From Notospermus geniculatus (lineage: Eukaryota; Nemertea; Pilidiophora; Heteronemertea; Lineidae), in the NCBI GenBank assembly GCA_002633025.1, contig NMRB01000386.1, positions 28,479-92,478 of the forward strand: 64,000 nucleotides of DNA. The letters are read 5' to 3'. The number at the start of each line of letters is the position of its first letter. Positions within the stretch are counted from its first letter, which is position 1. Under the pieces are notes generated by a model. It made no database searches and was not told where the DNA came from. It saw only the letters and a list, made by a program, of their open reading frames with translations. Of the stretch, positions 1-10,405 are shown in pieces. A program made the position numbers and the translations under genes.

Positions 1-1569
1 GCAATAAAACATGGCTAAAACTTGTTGAGATCCTAGGTGGCTTGTCGGCGTGATTCACAAGCAGTAGACTCAAGAAGCAAAAGCCCTGCAGCTAACGAAG
101 TAATTAGCGTTAAAAAGCAACACGCAATAAATGAACAAAGTCGGCCGCGGCTTAGTGCTTGATCTTTCTGAGTGGTAGAATAGGCGGCTGTGAGTTTCAG
201 GATGACGTGACCAAATCATACTGTACATGGCTATAGGCTTGATGTGTGCTGGTGCATTTCATGTTGGGATGAAATCGACATTGACCGTGCTGTTACTTTG
301 CATCTATGCGATTTTTCTGTGCGTAGATGTTTAGCCACGGTGGGAAAAATCCTGTTGAAATGTGATTTTGCGAGACGGAGGGTAGGATAGCGTGAGTAGA
401 GGTGTCGTGTTTTTTAAGCTTTCTTTGATTTTTTTAGTTTTTGTTTTTTTAATTGAACAAAAGTGATAAAATGTCAAAAAGTGGGGAAAATCCAGAGTGA
501 AATTTGAACAAAAAGTCGTCGCAAACCTGACTCATGCGTCTACGAGTTACCGGGCGTGTCTTATAAAAAATGCAGAAAAAACGTGGCACTCTTGCATTAA
601 TCATATCATAATGAACACGACTCGATGCTCTTCCAAGGGAATTCAGGACGAGCGGTTCATGATCGGCCAATCGTTTCAAGTTGATGTATTGACTCAGCAT
701 CGGCGTTGACATTCCTGCGCAAATTTCAATTTCGTCGGAGAAAAAATTCTGAGTGAAGTCGAAATGTTTCTTGAGATTGAACGCAGTGTGGTCTCAGAGA
801 TGCAAGCTGGGAAGAAAATCTGGTGCTGATGTACCAACAGTGCATTCAAAATAAGATGTCACATAAAAAAACAGCCGATTTTGCTCGGTTGCAGTCACAA
901 CGCTTGCAGATATTGCTTTTGAAGTCGGAGGCAGATAGACGGAGTGGGAGGAAGTACCTCCAGATGCATTCCTTCACTTTCTGCCTTGCTAATGACACTG
1001 GTATCTAATGAATTGCTGGTATGGGGTGGTGTAGCGCAGGGCTCAGGTGTCAAGGTGCGTCTTGTTCAAAACACCTGGTTGTACTGAAGTTACAAGTGGA
1101 CAGAATGTTACTGATTCACATCTCAATAAGTGTCGATTTCACTCTAATTCGTACTGGGAGGCTGTGCATTACATGAAGAGAGCTGTACATATAGAGGGGT
1201 CAAGTTATGTTGAAATCCTCCAGGTTCCTGTGCATGGATGAAAATGTGTGCATTTTGTACTGGAAAATGTGCATATGTTTGGCATTTTTAAAGTGAAATG
1301 GAATCGTCCCGCATCGCAGTCAAGTTGGACTAGGTTTCACCTACATCTCATGTACGTTGTCTATGATGACTGTAGTCATCTTGCCATGAAACTGGTTCAC
1401 ATTTTGGATACTTTGATCATCCAACTGAGAAACAGTCTCAGGAATCTATTAGTAATCATTATCTTGTTAAAGGTGATAATTCCATCGTTAGTGCGTTTGG
1501 TGTCGGCTTAGGTGCAGCTGGAAGTCTACCTTGTCACTGGTCCGCCATTGTAGAGGCAAAGTCTGTGCT
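1..1569. other. Non-coding stretch, nothing recognised
   Basis: No splice-flanked exon, RNA gene or repeat was recognised. Open frames are under 90 codons, overlap on both strands and resemble no family I know. It is probably 5' flank or first intron of the Eph gene, inferred only from position. Confidence 0.5.
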
Positions 1570-1875
1570 ACACCATGGATGTCAGAGTGGTACAGTGGAA
1601 ACATCAGCACCTCTCACCACTGAGGTTTGGGTTCAATTCTCAGTCAGACCCATTCTTCATGTGATAGAGAGGGCGGCTCTCTTTGACAGAGCAGATTTTC
1701 TCCGGGCACTCTGGTTTCCTCCTGCTGTACATTTATTGGCCCAATGTTGTCTCTACAGGGTGGGCCAGAGAAAGTGTCCCTCGAACAATACGAAAACAAT
1801 AAATGCTATTGTTCGAAGGACAATATCTCTGGCCCACCCTGTAGAGCAAATAATGCCATTTTGGCGATCCCCTCT
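1570..1875 (+). mobile_element. tRNA-derived SINE (family A), interrupted by a MITE
   Basis: The head has RNA polymerase III promoter-like boxes: an A box TGGTACAGTGG (1588-1598) and a B box GGTTCAATTCT (1630-1640), 31 bases apart as in a tRNA gene. The body reads GAGAGGGCGGCTCTCTTTGA and then a CT-rich part ending in GGTTTCCTCCTGC. The same body recurs at 13220-13285, 29353-29550 and 52010-52720, which makes this a family. The 3' part continues after an 86-base insertion at 1756-1841. A 199-codon open frame starting at 1565 runs across the SINE and the insertion, so I do not regard it as a gene. The outer ends are approximate because no target duplication was clear. Confidence 0.75.
1756..1841. 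mobile_element. 86-base mariner-like MITE nested in the SINE
   Basis: The ends are inverted repeats of about 38 bases, starting CAGGGTGGGCCAGAG and ending CTCTGGCCCACCCTG, with about four mismatches. A TA dinucleotide flanks each side (1754-1755 and 1842-1843), the Tc1/mariner target duplication. The sister SINE near 52690 reads TCTATAGAGCAA with no insertion, which supports these boundaries. There is no room for a transposase, so it must have been mobilised in trans. Confidence 0.85.
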
Positions 1876-2589
1876 AACTCGAATACCCCATCCCCAAAGG
1901 TTACTAAAGGAGATTGCGACCATGTCCCACCAGCTCCAAACATCCATCCAGATCTTTAGATATCATTCTGTACCCAACGTGAATATGAAAAAGAAAGTGA
2001 CTTGTTTTCCAAATATTTTTGTGGCTTTGAATCCAGGCACCTTCTTGTCTCGACTTTTCCCTCCACGCCTTTTCCCTCCACTCCGGGAGAGAGTAATTTC
2101 ACGGTCTGATGAAAAACCACAAATCATTCACCCACGTCATGTCATCTACAGAAAGAAAACCTGAACACCTTTGATTTTTTTCAAAATATCAAACAAGATA
2201 TGACAAAGATTGCAAGTTTATCAAAGTTAGGACATTTTCGCTTTCAAATGTTATCATACACATTAGATGCTATTTATTCAAAGGGTATGACCTGGCTGTT
2301 CATTGATATGAATTGGTTACGGTCTGGTTCACTTGGTGTATGAGTACTAAGTTCCATGCATTGAAATGAGACGCTATTTTGGCGGTAATGATGACGGCGT
2401 ATAATGACAAGATAACGTATTATGAAATTGGGACATGATGGACCTATCAGTCAAATTTAAACACACCATTTGGGGCAATTGAGGCTAGAAATCAAGTTGC
2501 TATCATGTGAATTTGTTTACGACCGAATTTCGGAATTTCGTTCCATTTAAAGGGAACTGGAAACAAATGATGGTGCAAGTGGCAAAAAA
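1876..2589. other. Non-coding stretch, nothing recognised
   Basis: No exon or repeat was recognised between the SINE and the next foldback element. Confidence 0.5.
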
Positions 2590-2775
2590 TGTGACCCGCT
2601 CTAGCAAAACTAGGCACAAGTCACAACCGAGGAAAGGGTAAACGGCCTTACAACACAACCGCTGAAATGTACATCTCTGCAGGGTGGCAATAGTAGTGGA
2701 CAGCAGTGTTGAGTAAACTGATGACCAATGATGATCACCTGCAATATGCGCCTACTTTTGCTAGATCGGGTCACA
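2590..2775. mobile_element. Foldback MITE, family F1, copy 1
   Basis: The element begins TGTGACCCGCTCTAGCAAAA, and the reverse complement of its end begins TGTGACCCGATCTAGCAAAA, giving terminal inverted repeats of at least 26 bases. The interior contains the family phrase AGTAGTGGACAGCAGTG and GATGACCAATGATGATCA. Three other copies are at 7373-7729, 25140-25376 and 30862-30965. No coding capacity is visible. The target duplication is unclear, so I do not assign a superfamily. Confidence 0.8.
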
Positions 2776-4131
2776 AATAATACCAAGATGAAATTGACAC
2801 GCCATTCATGAGGGGTTAACTCAAAGACAGTCTTCATTTATTGTATTACCTTCATGATGAGTCCCTTAAGGGAAAGGGTCCCAAGATCAATGGCCCCTCT
2901 TACTCATAAAGGGCCACACTATTCGCTATTATCTTGATTATCCACGGAAGCCTGAACAAGTCCCCGCTAACAGCAACAGGGGCAGTGGAGCGGTGAAGAC
3001 AAAAGGAGGGCCGCGAGATATGGGTTATTATGATCGAGAACGTGTATGTGGAAATTGGCAGTGATTGTGTATTCCGCGATGGGGATGAAAGGCATGGGTA
3101 GTCATGAGTGAAATTGGGTATAGGGGGCGCTATGGGTCAGTCGGCGTGGTTTGTTAAAGTTAAGGACTTGGGTGTGAGGCTTCGATGAATGATCGCCAGG
3201 ACTGATCCCTTATGCATTGTATTGTAATCATACATTCTCCAACACTGGGGTGAAAGGCAAAACTACGGTAATGCAGAATGATGCAATCACCACCGGTGTC
3301 GCCGGCTGGTGACAAAAAGTGGCATCGTGGCCCTGTAAGGAGCATAGCAGCTGATCTACAGACAAAATGTCAGCTTCTTTCCTCTCATTTATCTTTGCCT
3401 TCAAAATGTAACTATTTTACTTATCATTATTCTAACCTTTGTTCATTTCAGGTAAGTTTCCAGATGTTCATTCACGTTTCCATGAAGTTCTGGTAGAAAG
3501 GTAGGGTGCATGTTTAAGATGCAAGGAAGACATTTTACTCTTGTAAAACATGAAGAACAGGCGTGTTGCTAGCCTCTCCTGCACACTTTAGTCCTGAATA
3601 ACAGACTTCTTCTTTGAACATCCAGTCACATCAGCGGATATCCAACACAGAGTGCCACACCCCGGTTGGGGTCGAAAATTTGCAAAATTCGGAGACCATG
3701 TGACAAGTTTCTGGCATTTTACAAGATTTTTTCACGTATTTTTTTTTTGACAAATTGGTCGTGGCACTGAAATGGCTATCAGATGCATTCCTTTGCAAGG
3801 AACAAATATTTGTAACTGACGATATCAAACCTGAGAGGACAAGTGAGACATATTTCTCATTAAGAAGCTTCGCCACTAATTAGATTCCAAGGTGATAAAC
3901 TGACGCTGCTGTGTCATAGCTCGTTAACTTAACGAGCTTGGCTGGAGCGATTAGAAGGGTTATGAATATATAAGACAGTATTTCGTGGAATTTATGAATA
4001 GGTATCAAATTTGGCTCTAGAAGATGATGTTTCTGAGAAATTGAATTTCATTTCTTGGTTGTTTATCAGGATGGCCTCCAGACTGTCAAAGACAGGAAAG
4101 ATATGAAGTCTGTTGCAATTTAGGCAACGGT
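2776..4131. other. Non-coding stretch with one short shared block
   Basis: The block at 3660-3696, with GGTTGGG and AAAATTTGCAAAATTCGGAG, is repeated near-identically at 16940-16977. It is probably a fragment of a dispersed repeat. Nothing else was recognised. Confidence 0.5.
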
Positions 4132-4380
4132 GAGACAGCTCCGACCTAAGTTGGTCCAGTGCTATAGTACATTTTCTGTGCATAATGTACAGCAGTCTTG
4201 CGAATGTATGAAATTCCATTTCAGTCGAGGAGAGACTGTTTCAGCTTAGCTTGGTGCAGTGCCATAGTGCATTTTGTGTGCATAATGCATTGCAATCGTG
4301 CAAATGAGTGAGACAGTTTCAACCTAATTTGATCCAGTGCCGTGGTACATTTTATGTGCATAATGTACAGCAGTCTTGCA
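4132..4380. repeat. Imperfect tandem repeat, about 3 units of 78-100 bases
   Basis: Units start at about 4132, 4232 and 4310 with GAGACAG or GAGACTG. Each contains the phrases CCAGTGC or GCAGTGC, then TTTTNTGTGCATAATG. The units have drifted and differ in length. No protein signal was seen. Confidence 0.75.
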
Positions 4381-6590
4381 TCTTCTCCATATAAATCTCA
4401 TCTTGTGCAACAAGTGACTTGACTTTCCAACAGTTGCTTGCCGCTGTAATTGATGTGATTTTAATGAAGTCCCGGGACAGGATAGATGATAATTTTATAC
4501 GACTTCAGCGGGAAGTGATGCCGGCAATCTGTTGAAGTACCATTCGATGCGAAGCTTCGTGGCACTTCCGAGATTTGCTTCTCCTGAATATTCATGATCT
4601 GGTATTTATCCAGCGAATGACAAACAACGATCTGAATCCACTTCAATTATCTTAGCGCCGTTGGACTGGTTCAGCATTTTGCCATAGGTCATTATAGTCC
4701 CTTTAACTTGGGTGGCGAGTAGAAAATTCTTTGAAAAGGATATGCAAAAAAAAATCAAGGATCTCAGGGGGACAGGTGTGAGATGTTTCCACTGTACCAC
4801 TCTGACAGCGCGGCGGTCGACAAAGACACTTGAAAAATATACCGATTGCATGTCTGCCACCCGCACCATACTCTTTTTAATTACCGCGACATTGTTACAA
4901 CTCTTGTACGAATCGGGTGAAAAACGACACCAACATGGGTGTAAGTAAACTGAAATTGATCGCGGTAATTTTCGCCATTGTTCGTCAAGTCGTTTGCGAT
5001 GTAATTGAAACCTTAGAGAGCTCTCTTAGGAGGAGAGGATGTTCAAGTACGCCGTCGGTCCACCGTTTGGTACATAACGAAACGACAGCTGCTCACGATG
5101 AGCGATGTGTACTGCATATTATTGTCGTCGACAAATCTTTCCAAATTTTGCCGTTAAATTTAGGGCAGTGGTTCCGCCATCAGGAAGAAGGAAGGACACC
5201 CTACAAAATAAAAACCGTCGACAAATAGCCCTGCTCTGTTGCCCCAGTTAGAAAACTGTCCACACTGGATAAATCGACTGTGTGTATACCGTCTTTCACT
5301 GATTTTTAGCTGAACTCCAAACCCCCTGGGCTTAGTTTGATCTCCATACAATCTCCCCATTCACTTCCAGTGCAACCATTTCAATAACGCCACCAAATCA
5401 AATATCTCGTATTTGCATTTGACGTGTCCGTTGGCGAAAGTAGAATTGTCGTCCTGATGGCCGGGGATAGACCGTGCCGGTGTGTATTCAACTAAAACAT
5501 AGTCTACATACGCAAACACGATGGATTCCGTTTGCAGAATCCGTTTATGGACTCCATGTCCACTCGGCTTCCGTGACGGAGCCCAATACCTGAGCAACAG
5601 AGACTCGGGTACATAGAAACGGAGGAATCGGATGCAAATAGTCATGTCGGGGTTATTTTATATTTGTACCGTCCTTACTGACACGATGCAGTTTGTTTGT
5701 AGAACGGCTGACCACCTGGGCTGCTGGGACAACCCTGGGACTCGATGAATTTGCAGTTTGCCGAAAACTGCTCCAGATGGATGCATGACGGCCAGGGAAC
5801 TATTGAGGTAGAAAAACACTTTAAAAGGGGCAGTATCTTTGAGGAGTACATGTAAAATCTGTGCCTTGTGTAGCCTGGTCCCAGTGGTTTTTTTCGAACT
5901 TCATTTCCTGTGTGGTATCTTGGGAAATCTCCTGACCAATCAATCCCGATCGCGATTGTAAAAAAGGAGACGTTGGAAATTCAGTTAGAATCTTACAGCA
6001 GATTCCTCCACTCATTGATTTTGTCACAGATGGCATATCTTGATATAAGTGCCCGATGTATAAATAGAAATTACTACGGATATTTCTCGCTATAAATCCT
6101 GCCCTTAGGGCCGGATTGTCATGTCTGATGCTTTCGGAGGAATCAAATTCCACAGCGACGAAGTCACATCGCGGAAGATTGCAGATCAGAATGACGGTAC
6201 AATTTCTGTTGGTCATCGTCATCGACGTATATAAGCCTCGCGAGCGTTTACCTTCCGAGGAATTATTTGCTAATCGCAAAAGGTATTTGAAATTTGAGAC
6301 AATCGTCTGATTCTCACAGCCCCGATTTTAAGAGCGGGCGTAAAGTTGCCGTCGGCATTCATTCATAGTAGTCTCTGCACACACCCTTTATCTTTTTCGC
6401 ATATTCCTACCCGTGCACTTGAGAATTTGTTTGAGAGTTGTTCAACAGACTGAGGAAGAGCAACTGTACCATTTTCAATGTCAATATTTTTCCGGTTTAG
6501 AATTTTGAGGTCTGTGATATACCTGGGGTGATAACACACGGAAATATCTTGTACGGTTTGAACTACAAGATAAGATTGAAATATCAAGTA
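4381..6590. other. Non-coding stretch with two unassigned open frames
   Basis: Two frames stand out by length only. One is a 152-codon frame on the minus strand at 5821-6279. The other is a plus frame at 4917-5228 whose internal ATG at 4935 starts a hydrophobic leader. Neither resembles a family I know. Each could be chance in a sequence of this size. No splice-flanked exon was recognised. Confidence 0.4.
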
Positions 6591-6776
6591 CCACCCCAGG
6601 GAGGTCTGTGTACGTGCACTGGCCCCAAAACACGTGACATCCTGTACCCAGGAGTAAAGTTTTGCCCCGAGGACTCAGATAGAACAACGGATGGCGTTCT
6701 TCCTGATAAACAATGTGGTAGTAAAGTTCCTTGCCCAAGGACACAAGAAGGTGCCATATTCTGCAGGAAAATTATT

Positions 6777-6969
6777 CTGTGGGACCTCACATGCCAGACA
6801 CTTCGGCCAGAGGACACCTCTCTTTTAATGTCCTCAGTGGAGAGGTGTCCGCTGCCAGAGCTCAGTTCTAAATATTTCTATTCATTTTGACCTCTGTAGT
6901 CCAGACACCTCTCAATTAAGGACAGCATCTGCCAGTCCCAAAGGTGTCCTTAATAGAGAGGTTCCATTG
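6777..6969 (-). mobile_element. Pogo-like MITE (family P), diverged copy, reverse orientation
   Basis: Read on the minus strand, it starts CAATGGAACCTCTCTATTAA, the same end as the intact copy at 7491-7668 (CAGCGGAACCTCTCTATTAA). The interior shares GGGACTG and AATGAATAGAAAT. The other end, CTGTGGGACCTC, has drifted. The flanking TA pair is no longer intact. Just upstream, near 6726-6755, lies CCTTGCCCAAGGACACAAG, which resembles a common SINE-tail phrase but is too short to classify. Confidence 0.7.
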
Positions 6970-7372
6970 TGTAGTCAATCCTGCTCTCCCTAAATTACTT
7001 CAGGCGATGTTAAAATCTATAACCACATCTGAAAATGAGGTGCCTATCTGAAAAATTATCAGAAAATGAATCTGCTATCTGTAAAAAAGGAGATGGCTGT
7101 CAGCACATGATAGCCGAGTACTTCAGGGTTAGCCTATGCAGGCCTAGACGATAAGATAATAAATATTGTACAGAAGTTTTTCGTGATTATTTTGCGATGT
7201 TATCATTGATGCTGACAGCTAGTCATCACATCAAGTTTTAGGTTGAGATATATTACCTCTGTGAAAAATCAGTGGTGGGTGTGTAGGCCTACAGTGTGTC
7301 TCAAAAAACTGCATTGACCTAGATTAACACTTACCAATAGGAACACCAGCAAACGTTACACTGTCTCTAAAA

Positions 7373-7729
7373 TGTGACCCGCTCCAGCCAAAGTAGCCAC
7401 TTGACGCAACTAAGGGTTAATGGCCTTACAACACAATAGCTGAAATGTACGTCTGCAGGTTGACAAGAGTAGTGGACAGCAGTGATAATACAGCGGAACC
7501 TCTCTATTAAGGACACGTCTGGGACTGACATATGCTGTCCTTTATTGAGAGGTGTCCTGATTACAGAGGTTAAAATGAATAGAAATGATCAATTTGGGAC
7601 TGAATTTTGGTGTCCTTAATAGAGAGGTGTCCTCCTGGCAGAGGTGTCCGTTAAGGGAGGTTCCACTGTAGTTGAGTAAACTGATCACCAGTGATGATCA
7701 AGCGCGGAGTCTTGTTGGAGCAGGTCACA
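7373..7729. mobile_element. Foldback MITE, family F1, copy 2, split by a pogo-like MITE
   Basis: The left end is TGTGACCCGCTCCAGC and the right end reads GGAGCAGGTCACA. The interior phrase AGTAGTGGACAGCAGTGAT matches the other F1 copies. It is broken at 7490 by a 178-base insertion and resumes with GTTGAGTAAACTGAT. The copy at 25140 has the same two blocks closer together. Confidence 0.85.
7491..7668 (+). mobile_element. Pogo-like MITE (family P), intact, nested in F1 copy 2
   Basis: The termini are CAGCGGAACCTC on the left and GAGGTTCCACTG on the right, as inverted repeats. A TA duplication flanks the element (7489-7490 and 7669-7670). CAGTGGAACCTC-type ends with TA targets are typical of pogo/Tigger members of the Tc1/mariner superfamily (family knowledge). 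The interior repeats GGTGTCC and AGAGAGG several times, so the arms fold back on themselves. It is non-autonomous. Confidence 0.85.
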
Positions 7730-9460
7730 AATTATTTTGCATCCCTGTTCCGTAGCGTGATACAAAAACCTACAAAATACAAACCAATTAGTCCTAATAC
7801 ATACAAAACTTCCAAATCAACAAAAAATCTTAATCAGCGTCATTCATACCTAATAAATTCATAACCTCCTAAACTGTTTATAGTCTATTTACAATGTAAA
7901 CAATCAACCGAACAAAGCATACATTATACATCGGAAAGTAAATTGACGTCTTGGCGAGATCCACCACGATCTCAGCTACTGATATAGCTAACCGCAAGCG
8001 CTATGGATTTTTCACGAGCTAGAAGCTGGAAAATTATTTATAAGTGCGCCAAGTTAGCTCCGAGACATATCTTAGAATGTGTTTTGCACTATCTCTTTAT
8101 ACGTCCATATTAAACTGTCACATTGGATTTGCTTCTAACATGTCTAAGTTGTTTTCTGTCTTGGAGCCAAAAATCTCTGACGTGACTGGCTAATTACTTT
8201 TTACTCAAATATGAATCTGAATATGCGTGGATTAGTGGAGGAGGCTGAACTCTCACTTCTCGGACGTCTGTCGTGCACTACACCAGCAGGTTTTACTTGG
8301 TATTGGCCCCATGACTTCTCATCCATATGACCTTGCCGCACTTCACCACAATCACTTCGAGTTCTGACTTCCTGTAAGCGCCAGTTCCTGTTATACATTC
8401 CACCATCCCTCAAGGAGCCGACCAATTTACCGCAAATGGCCAAAGTAAAAGGTTGCCATGGATACGGAATTACCTGGCAGATGCAAACTATCCCAGAGGG
8501 CCCAAATCAACAAGTGTGTTGGCTGCGTGAGAGTCCCATTTTACCGGCGTCTTAATGAAGTCTGTGGGCATAACATCCTATAAAATACGACACTACTTCT
8601 TCGCTGTTCCAGAATCGATTCGCAAAGACTCGTAAAATTGTTGGAGAAAAGATATTGGATGGCATTTACAGCATTTTGTTAGAGTGCAGCAAACGAAAGT
8701 CCCTGTCGCCCCTGGGGTTCCTGCTTCAATCCCTGGTCGGGCCCCAAAAGGGGGTCCCAGCACTTTTGCTGCAGGTGCATTTTCCTGGGGTCTGAGAACA
8801 ACCAAATAATAGGGGGCAGTACCCCCCCATGCCCTCCCAGATCAGTCCCTGGCCTTGGACGAGACTGCTCCAGGATTTCTCGGTGTTCAGGCCCTAGAAA
8901 GAATTTGTCAAAAACCCAACTGATGTGGTGTTGGCAAAATGATGCTTCGCAATTTTTGTGCAACTACATGTAACCCTGTGCCATGTTCCTGCTCAGTGAA
9001 GCCTTTCAAATTTAACCACATGACATTGCAAGTGGATATTTTTTGACGATTTTTTCCCAAATCTGAGTTTTTCCTCCCCATATCCACGAGTCCTCATTAT
9101 GGATTTGGCATATGCGGTAAATCTCGTTAGATTTTCATATGATCTCCTGCACGATAGCATTGATAGCATCGCCGTTCTGACAGAACTCAACGGCAGCCTG
9201 TCAATTGCAATCATGGCTGTCAATTTCACCGATATGCCGCAAATCAGGTATTTCTATACATGGTGCTGCTCCTGGCAGCTTTTGCTGATGGTGGCAATGA
9301 TTGCGTCGTTGGCAACGACGACGGGAAATCTCAACTGTCATACCGATATTCGGTTTTGATTCATCAGGGACGGATAATCATCAGGTTGATGATGGGAGTT
9401 TTTGATCTCCCGATTATTGTAATGCACACACCGCAAAACATGTCGATATGAATATAAAGG
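7730..9460. other. Non-coding stretch, nothing recognised
   Basis: The segment at 8690-8900 is GC-richer than its surroundings and holds C and G runs, but it matches no repeat elsewhere in the window. Open frames here are short and overlap on both strands. Confidence 0.45.
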
Positions 9461-9775
9461 TGACCTTCAGTCCAAATATTTGACCTTGACTACATTTCAT
9501 TGTCATTCAGTAATAAATGACCTTGACATGAATTGACCTTCAGTCCAATTATTTGACCTTTACTCTTCATTCATTGGCAATTAGTAATGAATGACCTTCA
9601 CAAGAAAAGTGACCTTGACCTTATTCTACATATCCTTCAATCGTGACCTTGACATCACCACGGTATCCAGGTGCTTGACCTTGATCTTAGCCTGGGTATC
9701 CTTAGACTGTGACCTTGACATTATCTTGGGAGCATGACCTTGACCTTAAGCTGGGTCCTGGGAGGGTGACCTTGA
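9461..9775 (+). repeat. Cluster of TGACCTTGA motifs (nuclear-receptor half-site type)
   Basis: Eight exact TGACCTTGA sites start at 9481, 9518, 9610, 9644, 9676, 9710, 9735 and 9767. Four one- or two-base variants (TGACCTTCA or TGACCTTTA) start at 9461, 9534, 9554 and 9592. All lie in the same direction, spaced 20 to 56 bases apart with diverse sequence between. The reverse complement TCAAGGTCA is the extended half-site bound by ERR- and FTZ-F1/SF-1-type receptors (established knowledge). The tract may equally be a decayed minisatellite, so function is not shown. Confidence 0.8.
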
Positions 9776-10080
9776 AACTAAGCGAGACTTTTCTGAAGCT
9801 CCTTTTGCTCAGGCTGCCTTGGTTGATAAAGAACCCAGTTTTGCCTGGGAAACTTTGCTCTATTGGAAATTCTATGTTCGTGGTAAGCTGCACGTGTTTT
9901 TCTGGAAGAAAGTCTTATTCCTGACAAGACCATCCCCTTGTCAATTTCTTATCTGCGAGACAGGAACCTTCTTGTTCCGCCATATCTTCTGTTTATTTCC
10001 TAATGAAGAGTCGCATACCTCGGGAGATAAACTGCACCTAAACATTGTCACAGATAGCAACTGGCTGATAATGGACCTTT

Positions 10081-10405
10081 GATGGGGATGGGGGAATTTA
10101 GATGCAGATGTTTTCTGTGCTGAGTGATGCTGAAAGCTACAATACCTGTATTGCCAGTTGATGGGGCGCAGTTCAAAAAAGCGCCGGTGCAGGTGGTGGT
10201 GGTGGTGGTGGGGTAGGGGGGCATAAAAAAGTCAGTACAGAATTTGATGGGGGATCGGGAATTCGGATGCAGATGGTGTCTGAGTGCTGTGAGAGATGCT
10301 GAGTGCTACTATACATGTATTAATTTGCCAGTTGTTGGGGTGCAATTCAAAAAGCCGTCAGTGCACACGGTGGTGGGGGGGGGGGATAAAAAAGTCAGTG
10401 CAGAA
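10081..10405. repeat. Tandem duplication of a ~162-base unit
   Basis: Unit 1 (10081-10243) and unit 2 (10244-10405) both start GATGGGG. They share GATGCAGATG, then GCCAGTTG, then a GGTGGTGG-type G-rich run, and end ATAAAAAAGTCAGT, CAGAATT. The G-rich run has drifted: GGT repeats in unit 1, a pure G run in unit 2. Short open frames here are by-products. Confidence 0.85.

Noticed and set aside
1565-2164. 199-codon open frame, the longest frame in the left part of the window
   Set aside because: It runs through a SINE and a nested MITE and into unique DNA. No known motif and no splice signals support it.
5821-6279. 152-codon minus-strand open frame
   Set aside because: No recognisable domain, no splice or promoter context, and overlapping plus frames of similar quality.
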